A stretch of DNA of 64,000 nucleotides, from contig CAVXXX010000003.1 in NCBI GenBank assembly GCA_963765935.1, forward strand, positions 1 to 64,000, read 5' to 3'. Origin of the DNA: JAMXLG01 sp963765935 (lineage in GTDB: Bacteria; Vulcanimicrobiota; Vulcanimicrobiia; Vulcanimicrobiales; Vulcanimicrobiaceae). Both the position numbers and the translations under genes were made by a program. Positions 7,326 through 15,495 of the stretch are shown piece by piece. The notes beneath the pieces are model-generated. The model made no database searches. It was given only the letters and a program-made list of their open reading frames with translations, and had not been told where the DNA came from. The first letter of the stretch is position 1; each line of letters opens with the position of its first letter.

Positions 7326-8525
7326 ATGCAGACCAAGGCCTCGTTGATTGTCGCCTCGATGATCGGTATCGCGTTCATGGGCAGCCTCTTGGTTACGCCG
7401 CTGTATGCACTTTATGCTAAAGCGTTTGGGTTCTCCGAGACGACCTTGACGCTCATCTATTCCGTCTACGTCGTCGGCAACTTGAGCGCACTGCTTTTCT
7501 TCGGCAAGTTTTCTGATGCAATCGGGCGGCGGCGCGTCGGCATTCCGGCGATCGCCATTGCCATTCTCAGCGCTATCGTGTTTGCTTTCGCCCACGGCGT
7601 CGCATCGTTGTTTGTCGGGCGGACCTTAAGCGGGTTTGCGGTCGGTCTGGCGAGCGGCACGGGCGCAGCATGGCTCGTGGACCTGTTCGGCAACGAGCAT
7701 CGCGCACACGCCACCGTCGTTGCGACAACCGCCAATATGGCGGGGGCCGCGCTCGGGCCGGTCTTAGGTGGAGCGCTTGCCGTTTTTACGCCATGGCCGC
7801 TTGTCGCGCCGTACATACCGTACATCGCGCTGCTGATCGTGACGGGCGTGTTGCTTGCATTCGTTCCCGATAAGGTTCGCCCGCAACAGCATGCGTTTCG
7901 CGATTTGTTGCGGCCGAGACTCGGCGTGCCGCGCGAAATCCTCGCGCCCTTCTTCGTTCCCGCCACGGCCGCGTTCGTAATCTTCGCGTTTGTCGGCTTT
8001 TATGCAGGGCTGATTCCGACGGTGCTGACCCGAGAAGTTCACGAGTCGAGTGCACTTGCCGGCGCACTAATCGTAACGGAAATGTTCACGCTCATGGCCG
8101 TGACGATCGTCGTTACGCGCGACTTACGCAGCCATCAGTCGATGCTTGCATCACTCGCACTGATGCTTCCAGGAATCGCGCTGTTGTTGTGGTCGCAAGT
8201 CAGCGGATCGCTCGTGCTCCTCGTAATTGCAACCGCAGCCGGTGGCATCGCAGCGGGCCTGGGATTTCGCGCCAGCCTCGAAGTTGTGAACGACCTCGCT
8301 CCGCCCGAACACCGCGCCGAGGTCGTGTCCAGCTACTACGTCGTCGTATTCGCCGGGAACGCGCTGCCGATTATCGGCGTGGGAATCGTCACGGATCTCT
8401 TCAATCCGACGGTAGCAAGCATTGCGTTCGGCGCGATGATCGCGCTCTTCGCAATCGCCGGGCTCGCCGCATCACCTACGCTGACGGAAAGTGCGACTCG
8501 TCCGCGTACGGGACGAAGAGCGTGA
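7326..8525 (+). CDS. Major facilitator superfamily transporter
   Basis: 399-residue membrane protein with about 12 hydrophobic helices and the MFS motif-A loop between helices 2 and 3 (GKFSDAIGRRR, about 58-68). It resembles drug/proton antiporters or sugar effluxers; the substrate cannot be told from sequence. ATG 7326 places helix 1 at residues 6-27. It is divergent from the aldo/keto reductase, and its upstream region contains the MerR-type operator, so co-regulation is possible. Its last 50 bases overlap the 3' end of dnaB on the other strand. Confidence 0.88.
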   Translation: MQTKASLIVASMIGIAFMGSLLVTPLYALYAKAFGFSETTLTLIYSVYVVGNLSALLFFGKFSDAIGRRRVGIPAIAIAILSAIVFAFAHGVASLFVGRTLSGFAVGLASGTGAAWLVDLFGNEHRAHATVVATTANMAGAALGPVLGGALAVFTPWPLVAPYIPYIALLIVTGVLLAFVPDKVRPQQHAFRDLLRPRLGVPREILAPFFVPATAAFVIFAFVGFYAGLIPTVLTREVHESSALAGALIVTEMFTLMAVTIVVTRDLRSHQSMLASLALMLPGIALLLWSQVSGSLVLLVIATAAGGIAAGLGFRASLEVVNDLAPPEHRAEVVSSYYVVVFAGNALPIIGVGIVTDLFNPTVASIAFGAMIALFAIAGLAASPTLTESATRPRTGRRA

Positions 8526-9843
8526 ATTGCTCTTGGAAGCGCAACCGGACGGTTCCCGTCGGACCGTTACGGTGTTTGGCGATAATGAACTCCGTAACAT
8601 CGGCTTCCGGCGCTTCCTTGTTGTAGTAGCCTTCGCGGAAGAGAAACGACACCATATCGGCTTCTTGTTCCAATGAACCCGAGTCGCGCAAGTCAGAAAG
8701 CATCGGCCGCTTATCGTTGCGCGATTCCACGCCGCGGTTCAACTGCGCGAGCGCAATGATCGGCACGCCGAGGTCCTTTGCCGTCACCTTGAGCGTGCGG
8801 CAGATTTCCGAAAGCTCTTCGTTACGATTTGCATTCTTCGAAAGAACGCCGGGACGTAAGAGCTGCAAATAGTCGAGAAAAACGGCCCCAAGACCGCTCG
8901 TGGATTTCAGCCGCCGGCATCGGCTGCGTACCTCGGTAACGCTCAGAGCGCCGGTATCGTCGAGGTAGATCGGCAGTTCATTCAAGCGTCCCATCGCCCG
9001 CGCAATGTCTTCCCATTGGTGCGCCTTGATGTTGCCGCGGCGCATGTCATGCATCGACAGGCGCGCTTCCGCGCAAATCAAGCGCTGGACCAACTCGTTA
9101 TTGGACATTTCGAGTGAGAAAAACGCGATCGGTTCGTTTCGCTCGGCGGCGGCGACCGCCATGTTGAGCGCAAATGACGTCTTGCCCATGCCCGGGCGCG
9201 CGGCGAGAATGATGAAGTTTCCGGGCTGGAAGCCGGTCGTCATCGCGTCGATATCGCGGAACCCCGACGTCAGGCCCGTCTGCTCTCCACGCATATGGAA
9301 AAGCCGGTCCATGTAATCGAAGGTGTCCTTCATCAACCGGTTCACCGGAACGAAATCACCGGAGAGTTGACGTTCGCCGATCGAATACACCAACTGTTCG
9401 GATTGATCGAGCGCCGCGTCGACATCTTCTTCGGCTTCATAACCGAGTTGCGTGATTTGCGTGCCTGCATGAATCAGCGAACGGAGCACGGCTTTTTCGC
9501 GAACGATCGTGGCGTAATATTTTGCGGATGCGGCGGTCTGCACCGTATCCATGAGCGAGCTCAAATACGACAACCCGCCGACGCGTTCGAGCGCATCGCG
9601 ATTGCGCAGCGCTTCAGCAACGGTGATTTTATCGAGCGGTTCGCCGCGGTCGAACAGGTCGAGCAATACGGCGAAGATCGTTTCGTGAACGTGCGCGTAA
9701 AAATCATTGGGTCGCACGATCTCGCCGACCGTTCCCATGATTTCGCGGTCGACGAGCACCGACCCGAGTAAAGCCATCTCCGCTTCTAAATTATGCGGAG
9801 GGATACGATCGATCGAGCCGGAGTGAAGATGGGAAACGCTCAT
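8476..9843 (-). CDS. dnaB: Replicative DNA helicase DnaB
   Basis: 455-residue hexameric replicative helicase that unwinds the fork 5' to 3'. The N-terminal domain (about 15-120) begins PHNLEAEMALLGS. RecA-like motor: Walker A ARPGMGKT at 215-222, H1a-type FFSLEMSNNEL at about 240-250, Walker B VFLDYLQL and the LAQLNRGVE motif, ending with the DLRDSGSLEQEAD segment. Length is normal and no intein is present. It is last in rpsR-rplI-lonB-dnaB, 2 bases after lonB. The final 50 bases overlap the convergent MFS gene. Confidence 0.98.
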   Translation of the reverse strand: MSVSHLHSGSIDRIPPHNLEAEMALLGSVLVDREIMGTVGEIVRPNDFYAHVHETIFAVLLDLFDRGEPLDKITVAEALRNRDALERVGGLSYLSSLMDTVQTAASAKYYATIVREKAVLRSLIHAGTQITQLGYEAEEDVDAALDQSEQLVYSIGERQLSGDFVPVNRLMKDTFDYMDRLFHMRGEQTGLTSGFRDIDAMTTGFQPGNFIILAARPGMGKTSFALNMAVAAAERNEPIAFFSLEMSNNELVQRLICAEARLSMHDMRRGNIKAHQWEDIARAMGRLNELPIYLDDTGALSVTEVRSRCRRLKSTSGLGAVFLDYLQLLRPGVLSKNANRNEELSEICRTLKVTAKDLGVPIIALAQLNRGVESRNDKRPMLSDLRDSGSLEQEADMVSFLFREGYYNKEAPEADVTEFIIAKHRNGPTGTVRLRFQEQFTLFVPYADESHFPSA

Positions 9844-9845
9844 TG

Positions 9846-11807
9846 CTACGAGCGGTACTTACGACGCTTCGCCTGTGAACGGCTCGTGGATAACTTCTTT
9901 TTCGTGTGCATAAACTTGAGAGCTTGGTCGATATTCGTCACCGGAACGATTTCCACGGCGGCGAGCGATGCATCCACTTCGCGGACGTTTTCCTTCGGTA
10001 ATATCATGGCCCGCATGCCGCTCTGACGAGCCGCGTAAAGCTTTTCGATCACACCGCCGACCGCGCGAATCTTTCCCTGAATCGAAAGTTCACCGGTGAT
10101 CGCGATATCTTGCGGCAACGGCGTCTTTGTAATCGCGGAATAGAGTGCAAGGAAGATGGCGAGTCCGGCAGAGGGACCGTCGATGTTTCCGCCGCCGACC
10201 ACGTTGATGTGCAAATCGTAGTCGTTGACGTCGATGCCCGTTTGGGAACGCATGACGCTCGCGGCGTTGAAGACCGAGTCTTTCGCCATCGATCCGGCCG
10301 TATCGTTGAAACGAATCGTGCCTTTGCCGCTCTGCGATGCGGGGAACGCCATCGCTTCGATCTCGATCATGCTGCCGAGATAGTTGTGCACGCCCAGACC
10401 GAAGGTTTTACCGATTTCCCGCGTCGCGCGGCCCTTTACGAGCGTATGTTGCACGAGACGGCTCGTCTGCACGACCGCGCGTACGTCATCCTCGGTGATC
10501 GTGACCGCCGTGCCGCTCTTCTTCGGATCGACGCGATAAAGCGCCTGACCGTAGGCATCCGCGACGATCTGTACGGCTTTGCGGCCTTCGATCGTGTACG
10601 ATGCGATCGTCTGCGGCACACCGCGCGCAGCCTTCGCGCCCAGACGCTTCACGGCACCTTGCACGATAGAGACGATTTGATGCTGCGTCAGCGGCTGAAA
10701 ATAAATCTCGGCGCAGCGCGAACGAATCGCCGGATCGATCTCCGAGGGGTCGCGCGTCGTCGCGCCGATCAAAATGAAGTCCGCGGGCGCGCCCTCCTTG
10801 AAAAGGCGCCGTACGTACGCGGGCACGTTCGGCGCGCTCTCATCGAAGTACGACGACTCGAACGTGACCCTCTTATCTTCCAGAACCTTGAGCAGACGCG
10901 TCTGCAGCAGCGCATCAAGCTCGCCGATTTCGTCGATGAATAACACGCCGCCGTGCGCGCGCGTCACGAGACCGAGTTTCGGCTCCGGTATGCCCGCCTC
11001 GGCGAATTCGCGGCGGCTGCCTTGATAGATCGGATCGTGAACGGAGCCGAGTAGTGGATTCGTCGTTTCGCGCGGATCCCAGCGCAGCGTCGTGCCGCTC
11101 GTCTCCAAGAACGGCGCATCCTTCGCAAACGGCGTGTACTGACGCGACTTCGCAAGCTCGAGCACCAAACGGGCCGCGGTCGTCTTACCGACGCCGGGCG
11201 GTCCGTAGAGAATCACGTGCTGCGGATACGGCGAGCTGATCTTGGAGAGCAGCGCCTTGATGGCGCTCTCTTGTCCCACGATTTCGCTCAATCGCTGCGG
11301 ACGCAGTTGCTGTAACGCCGACGCTGCGAGGCTGCGCTGCGAGAGCGCCTCGAGTTCCAGCAGTTTCGCCTCAGTGCTCGGCGTTTCGGGGCCGGTGTCT
11401 TCGCGCAGCGCTTCGAGCTTGAGATCCTTGAGGTACTCGTGATGGCGCAAGTTCATCTTTTCGGAAACCTTACGCTCGATCGCGTCTTCGACGGTCTTCT
11501 GCGCGAGCAGATCCGCGAGCGTTTCTTCGATGTCCGCGATCGCCTTGCGCTGTTGCGCGCGCGTCGTCGCGCGCTCGATCGTCGGATCTTCGAAGACCAG
11601 ACGTGCGAGCGCGCAGAGACGGTCGGGGAGATGTTGCGAACGCATCATCTTTAATGCGCTCACTTTGCCGGCACGCAGGACGAGCTTGTCTTGTCCGATC
11701 ACGTTTGCGAGCATTTCGTAGAGTGCCGAAACGTACCGGTTCAGCTCGTCTTCAACGCCGTACTTGCGCCGTAGGCGCGTCGCGTACGCTGAATCAGTGC
11801 CGGCCAT
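9846..11807 (-). CDS. Lon-family ATP-dependent protease (LonB-like)
   Basis: 653-residue AAA+ serine protease. Walker A GPPGVGKT is at 202-209, Walker B LFIDEIGEL near 290, and sensor/arginine-finger region AIRSRCAEI near 375. The Lon protease domain has the Ser546-Lys589 dyad (DGPSAG and GGVIEKL). It lacks the classic LonA substrate-binding N-domain and instead has a helical N-terminal region of about 170 residues. It follows rplI by 8 bases and precedes dnaB by 2, so it is embedded in a ribosomal-protein/replication operon. A role in protein quality control is expected. Confidence 0.92.
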   Translation of the reverse strand: MAGTDSAYATRLRRKYGVEDELNRYVSALYEMLANVIGQDKLVLRAGKVSALKMMRSQHLPDRLCALARLVFEDPTIERATTRAQQRKAIADIEETLADLLAQKTVEDAIERKVSEKMNLRHHEYLKDLKLEALREDTGPETPSTEAKLLELEALSQRSLAASALQQLRPQRLSEIVGQESAIKALLSKISSPYPQHVILYGPPGVGKTTAARLVLELAKSRQYTPFAKDAPFLETSGTTLRWDPRETTNPLLGSVHDPIYQGSRREFAEAGIPEPKLGLVTRAHGGVLFIDEIGELDALLQTRLLKVLEDKRVTFESSYFDESAPNVPAYVRRLFKEGAPADFILIGATTRDPSEIDPAIRSRCAEIYFQPLTQHQIVSIVQGAVKRLGAKAARGVPQTIASYTIEGRKAVQIVADAYGQALYRVDPKKSGTAVTITEDDVRAVVQTSRLVQHTLVKGRATREIGKTFGLGVHNYLGSMIEIEAMAFPASQSGKGTIRFNDTAGSMAKDSVFNAASVMRSQTGIDVNDYDLHINVVGGGNIDGPSAGLAIFLALYSAITKTPLPQDIAITGELSIQGKIRAVGGVIEKLYAARQSGMRAMILPKENVREVDASLAAVEIVPVTNIDQALKFMHTKKKLSTSRSQAKRRKYRS

Positions 11808-11815
11808 AGGTTTGC

Positions 11816-12262
11816 CTACGCAGAGACGACGTTGATCGTCGCCTTCGCTACGACGTTCTTGTGGAGTTTGACTTCCACGGGATACGCGCCGAGCGCTTTG
11901 ATTTGGCTCTTGATCTCGATCTTGTGTTTGTCGACCGCAACCGAGAGCGCGTCGTGGATCGCATTCGCGACGTCCGCATTCGTCACCGCACCGAACAGCT
12001 TTCCGTTCCCGCCGGCTTTCGCTTTGACGGCAAGCTTCGTCTGTTCGATTTTATCTGCAAGGTCTTTGGCGTCGGCGAGCTGCTGCGCTTCTTTCTTTTC
12101 ATTCGCACGCTTTTGATCGGCGTGCGCCGCGAGCGAGCCTCTATTCGCCTCGGACGCGAGGTTACGCGGCAACAAGAAGTTACGAGCGTAGCCCTCCGCG
12201 ACCTCGACAACCTCGCCCTTCTTGCCGAGCGCTTTTACATCGCCCAGAAGAATGACTTTCAT
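11816..12262 (-). CDS. rplI: Ribosomal protein bL9
   Basis: 148-residue large-subunit protein. The bL9 signature (LLGDVKALGKKGEVVEVAEG, then YARNFLLP) is at residues 5-32, followed by the long connecting helix and the C-terminal rRNA-binding domain with GKLFGAVTNADVA at about 87-99. It starts 15 bases after the rpsR stop, with lonB 8 bases downstream. Confidence 0.99.
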   Translation of the reverse strand: MKVILLGDVKALGKKGEVVEVAEGYARNFLLPRNLASEANRGSLAAHADQKRANEKKEAQQLADAKDLADKIEQTKLAVKAKAGGNGKLFGAVTNADVANAIHDALSVAVDKHKIEIKSQIKALGAYPVEVKLHKNVVAKATINVVSA

Positions 12263-12277
12263 CTAATTAACTCCGAT

Positions 12278-12523
12278 TTATTCTGAGACGTAGGGAAGGA
12301 ATGCGATTACGCGAGCGCGTTTGATCGCGCTGGTCAGAAGACGCTGGTGCTTCGCGCAATTTCCCGAGATTCGGCGCGGCACGATCTTGCCGCGCTCCGA
12401 GACATACTTCTTCAAGCGGTTGACGTCGCGGTAGCTGATATCGATCGCCTTGTCGGCGCAAAAATTACACGACTTGCGCTTGGGACGGCGGTCTTTGACC
12501 GCGCGTTTGGTCTTGGTTGCCAT
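12278..12523 (-). CDS. rpsR: Ribosomal protein bS18
   Basis: 81-residue small-subunit protein with the bS18 core (DYRDVNRLKKYV-type segment, RISGNCAKHQR, LTSAIKRARVIAFLPYV). A CxxC pair (19-22) and a CxxH (56-59) suggest the zinc-binding bS18 variant. First gene of rpsR-rplI-lonB-dnaB. Its usual upstream partners rpsF and ssb are not adjacent; they lie at 52.9-53.8 kb in the same orientation. A GGA box precedes ATG 12523. Confidence 0.99.
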   Translation of the reverse strand: MATKTKRAVKDRRPKRKSCNFCADKAIDISYRDVNRLKKYVSERGKIVPRRISGNCAKHQRLLTSAIKRARVIAFLPYVSE

Positions 12524-12568
12524 TGACGGTTATCCTTATAAAGCTAGGTGGTTGGCGGCCGTAAAGAA

Positions 12569-12596
12569 TGTCACCCCGAGCTTGTCGAGGGGGCAG
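12569..12596 (+). repeat. REP-like repeat, forward copy
   Basis: Sequence TGTCACCCCGAGCTTGTCGA followed by GGGGGC. It matches, in inverse orientation and with about four differences, the repeat at 52889-52914 (TGTCATCCTGAGCTTGTCGA on the minus strand). It lies just upstream of rpsR. Confidence 0.7.
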
Positions 12597-12727
12597 TGTC
12601 CGTACGACCCTAGCCATGTGACGCAGCAGGTCCGCGCCACGAAAACGCCCCGGGCGTTGCCCGAGACGAGCAATGATCTTACCACGGCTCGCCGCAGGCT
12701 TCTAGTGGAAAAGCGGAGTCCGGGAGA

Positions 12728-12767
12728 GCCTCCGATACGAACGTATGTTCGCTTAAGGGTCGGAGGC
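12728..12767. repeat. Nested inverted repeat with an SOS-box-like core
   Basis: Outer arms GCCTCCGA (12728-12735) and TCGGAGGC (12760-12767) enclose the dyad CGAAC-GTAT-GTTCG (12738-12751), which fits the Gram-positive/actinobacterial LexA box pattern CGAACnnnnGTTCG. It lies between the phosphoesterase stop and rpsR, about 215 bp upstream of rpsR. It could be a LexA operator or merely an RNA hairpin. No SOS gene is adjacent. Confidence 0.4.
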
Positions 12768-12791
12768 CACCTCTCGAAGCGCAAGCCCGCC

Positions 12792-14147
12792 TTAATAATC
12801 GTCGTCGGGTTCGGTATCCAGCGCGGAGGGGTCCTCAAAGAAGGCTGTCTTGCGGAACGCAGCGATTGGATGGAACGGTTGCGGCGGTTGTGTGAAATCG
12901 AGACAATCGCGCAACGCATCGGCTCGATCGTCGGTCGTATGCATCGACGGTAATAAAAACACTTGTTCCGCGAATTTCAGGATGCTGCCGAATTCGTGCT
13001 GCACGTGCGAGACGTAATGGCGCTTCGCGTAGGGCGCAATCATGATGAACGGTACACGCGGACCGAGCCCCATGCGATCGAGTTGCGGCGGCGCAACGTG
13101 ATCGTACCAGCCGCCCCAGTCGTCCCAAACGACGATGATTGCGGTCGATCCCCAAAGCGGCCCTTCGCCGATCGCATTAACGACCGACGCGACCCACTCC
13201 GGTCCATACTGTCCCGTCACGCCCACGTCGTGCTCGGTATCACGACGCGGAAACGGATGATCGGAATTTTGCGCGGACGGAACGACCCAGGTGATCGCCG
13301 GCAAATCACCGGCACGGGCATCTTCCAACACGCGTGTTTCCGGCGAGACGACGTTCCCCCACAACTGCGAATACCGAATGTGACGAATGGCATCGAACGC
13401 GGACCAAATGTTGCCGAGACTATCGATCGGTGGAGCGTAATACCGCCATGTCACGCCGTTTGCAAGCGCCACATCGGCGAGCGTTTGAAAGTTGAAACAC
13501 GGCCAGGGACCCGGAACTTCATCTCCGTCAGGTGCAATCATCGACACGCGCGCATTGATCGGCGAATCGCAGCCCCACGCGAAATGCGTCGTCTCCAAGT
13601 GGTTGGGATTGTCGGCGACGAAATTGCCGGTTCCCGCGACCAAATACAGGTGCGCGGGAAAACTGGGGCCGGTATTCGATTGAAAAAACTTGTCGGCGAA
13701 CGTATACTGCTCGGCCATTTCCCAGTACGGAAGCACCTGGTGCCTCGGCACGAATGCGTAGGGAAAATCTTCATCTTGGCGCGGCGACGTGAACGTCTCT
13801 TCCCAGCCGTCCATCTTTCCGTCGTCGTACTGCGTAACGAACGCGCGATGCTGATGGTCGACGTCCGCCGGATAATCGAGATCCACCGCGCGCAGCGGGA
13901 TGCGGCCGTGCTTCGTGAGGCCTTCCTGCACGGTGTCGGCGCCGGGAAACCCGTTGAACAAGTTATCCACGCTGCGGTTTTCTTGAATGATGATAACGAC
14001 GTGCTTGATCCGCTCGTGAAGTTGCCGGAGATAGTCGATCTCCTTGGTCTTCGTTACACTGATAGGGGCGGCAGCAAGCGGCAGGGACCACGAGGCAAGC
14101 AGGCAGCCGAGCGCTGCAAAAGCACCAACCAGAAAACGGGGACGCAT
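12792..14147 (-). CDS. Secreted phosphoesterase (phospholipase C / acid phosphatase family)
   Basis: 451-residue exported hydrolase of the bacterial phosphoesterase family (phospholipase C and AcpA acid phosphatase relatives). A signal peptide spans residues 1-26 (LVGAFAALGCLLASWSLPLA). The family's metal/nucleophile motif ENRSVDNLF is at 56-64; WDDWGGWYDHV and RVPFIMIAPYAK follow in the C-terminal half. ATG 14147 is chosen because the signal peptide starts there; the open frame runs 83 codons further without family similarity. Divergent from the PQQ-type propeller gene with 64 bases between starts. It probably releases phosphate from lipids or esters outside the cytoplasm. Confidence 0.88.
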   Translation of the reverse strand: MRPRFLVGAFAALGCLLASWSLPLAAAPISVTKTKEIDYLRQLHERIKHVVIIIQENRSVDNLFNGFPGADTVQEGLTKHGRIPLRAVDLDYPADVDHQHRAFVTQYDDGKMDGWEETFTSPRQDEDFPYAFVPRHQVLPYWEMAEQYTFADKFFQSNTGPSFPAHLYLVAGTGNFVADNPNHLETTHFAWGCDSPINARVSMIAPDGDEVPGPWPCFNFQTLADVALANGVTWRYYAPPIDSLGNIWSAFDAIRHIRYSQLWGNVVSPETRVLEDARAGDLPAITWVVPSAQNSDHPFPRRDTEHDVGVTGQYGPEWVASVVNAIGEGPLWGSTAIIVVWDDWGGWYDHVAPPQLDRMGLGPRVPFIMIAPYAKRHYVSHVQHEFGSILKFAEQVFLLPSMHTTDDRADALRDCLDFTQPPQPFHPIAAFRKTAFFEDPSALDTEPDDDY

Positions 14148-14211
14148 ATGCTGGTAGTACCAGGTCTTTCGTTCCAATTCATTTCTCAGCAATGCGGGGA
14201 ACAGTAAAGGC

Positions 14212-15495
14212 ATGAGCAGCGTTCGCGGCGTCCTCACGCGCGCAATTCCACCCGTGCTTGCACTTGCCGCCGCCGTTGCTGTAAGCGGCCGTATCTCAGC
14301 GATGCCGACGCCGTCCGATTGGACGCAGTTTCGCATCGACGGTACGCACAATGTCGTGCTCGACGACGATCTGGATACGTCATGGACGAGCATCACGGGC
14401 GGCGCGATTTCATCGAGTCCCGCCGTTTCCGGCGCCGTGCTCTACATCGGGAACAACCACGGTGATCTCAACGCAATCGATATTAAAACCGGACAAGTCA
14501 TCTGGAGCAAGCATCTCTCGAACGATCTGATGAGTCAGCCGCTGCTTTACGGCGGTCTCGTAATCGTCGGCGAGGGAGACGAACAGAGTCAAGGATCGGC
14601 TCCGGGCACGGTCTACGTTGGGCAAGGACCAAGTGCGCTCGTTGCGGTCGATGCAAAGACCGGGCTCGTACGCTGGCGTTTGGCGGTTGCGGGGTCCGCG
14701 ATGCCGACCGGCGCGATCGTGAACAACATGTTGATCGAACATAACGGCGCCGGATGGCTCACGGCGGTCGATCCGCGTACGGGGAAAGTTCTCTACGCGC
14801 GCAACATGCATTCAATCGCGTCCATGACCGGCGCGCTTCCGATCGGCTCGAACGCAATCGTAACGACCGGCGTACTGGACAACGCGGTCGCCGCGATCCG
14901 CGTCGCCGATGGTGCGACAATTTGGCGTACCTCGTTTCCGGCGGAAGGTTCCGGACACGGCGATTGTCCGCCGGTAACCGACGGAACGCTACTGGTCTGC
15001 AATTACGTGATGCCGAAACCGCCCGCGACGTACACATCGGTCGACAGTCCCGCGATTCAGCATGCCTATGCACTCGACGTGCGTACCGGCGCAAAACTGT
15101 GGGACGTTACGCTCCAAGGCGGCACGCTCCCGTGGCGGAACGAAGGCGCTATTCCGATGATGCTCGACGGCGTCGTCTATTTCGGCAGCGCGATTTCGCC
15201 GTACATGCACGCGCTCGACGCGAAGACCGGACGCACGATCTGGGAAGTAAAGGTGCACGCACCGGTCAAGGGCGGTCTCGTTTCAACCAACGGACGCATC
15301 TACTTCGGCGACTTGAAGGGCTATTTGTGGTCGTTCGATGCAAAAACCGGACGCGAGGTCGGTTGTAAAAAGATGCGTAGCGGCTTCAACGTCGGCTCGC
15401 CGATCATCGTCGGAAAGACGCTGATTGTAGGCAGCCGAACCGGCTCCATCTACGCGGTTCCGCTAGCCGACATCGACAGCGGGAAAGACTCCTAA
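14212..15495 (+). CDS. Exported PQQ-like beta-propeller protein
   Basis: 427 residues with an N-terminal signal sequence (residues 8-31). Repeated blades follow with AxDxKTGxxxW tryptophan-docking motifs (for example DIKTGQVIWS, DAKTGLVRWR, DVRTGAKLWD, DAKTGRTIWE). This is the PQQ-dehydrogenase/BamB-like propeller fold; no dehydrogenase catalytic Asp-Asn context is evident, so a binding or scaffold role is as likely as oxidation. It is convergent with the VPS10-like gene, the stops overlapping by 4 bases. Confidence 0.83.
   Translation: MSSVRGVLTRAIPPVLALAAAVAVSGRISAMPTPSDWTQFRIDGTHNVVLDDDLDTSWTSITGGAISSSPAVSGAVLYIGNNHGDLNAIDIKTGQVIWSKHLSNDLMSQPLLYGGLVIVGEGDEQSQGSAPGTVYVGQGPSALVAVDAKTGLVRWRLAVAGSAMPTGAIVNNMLIEHNGAGWLTAVDPRTGKVLYARNMHSIASMTGALPIGSNAIVTTGVLDNAVAAIRVADGATIWRTSFPAEGSGHGDCPPVTDGTLLVCNYVMPKPPATYTSVDSPAIQHAYALDVRTGAKLWDVTLQGGTLPWRNEGAIPMMLDGVVYFGSAISPYMHALDAKTGRTIWEVKVHAPVKGGLVSTNGRIYFGDLKGYLWSFDAKTGREVGCKKMRSGFNVGSPIIVGKTLIVGSRTGSIYAVPLADIDSGKDS

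Noticed and set aside
12963..14207. 414-codon plus-strand open frame
   Set aside because: Antisense to the phosphoesterase, which has a signal peptide and family motifs; the frame is low-complexity Arg/His-rich and has no recognisable domain.
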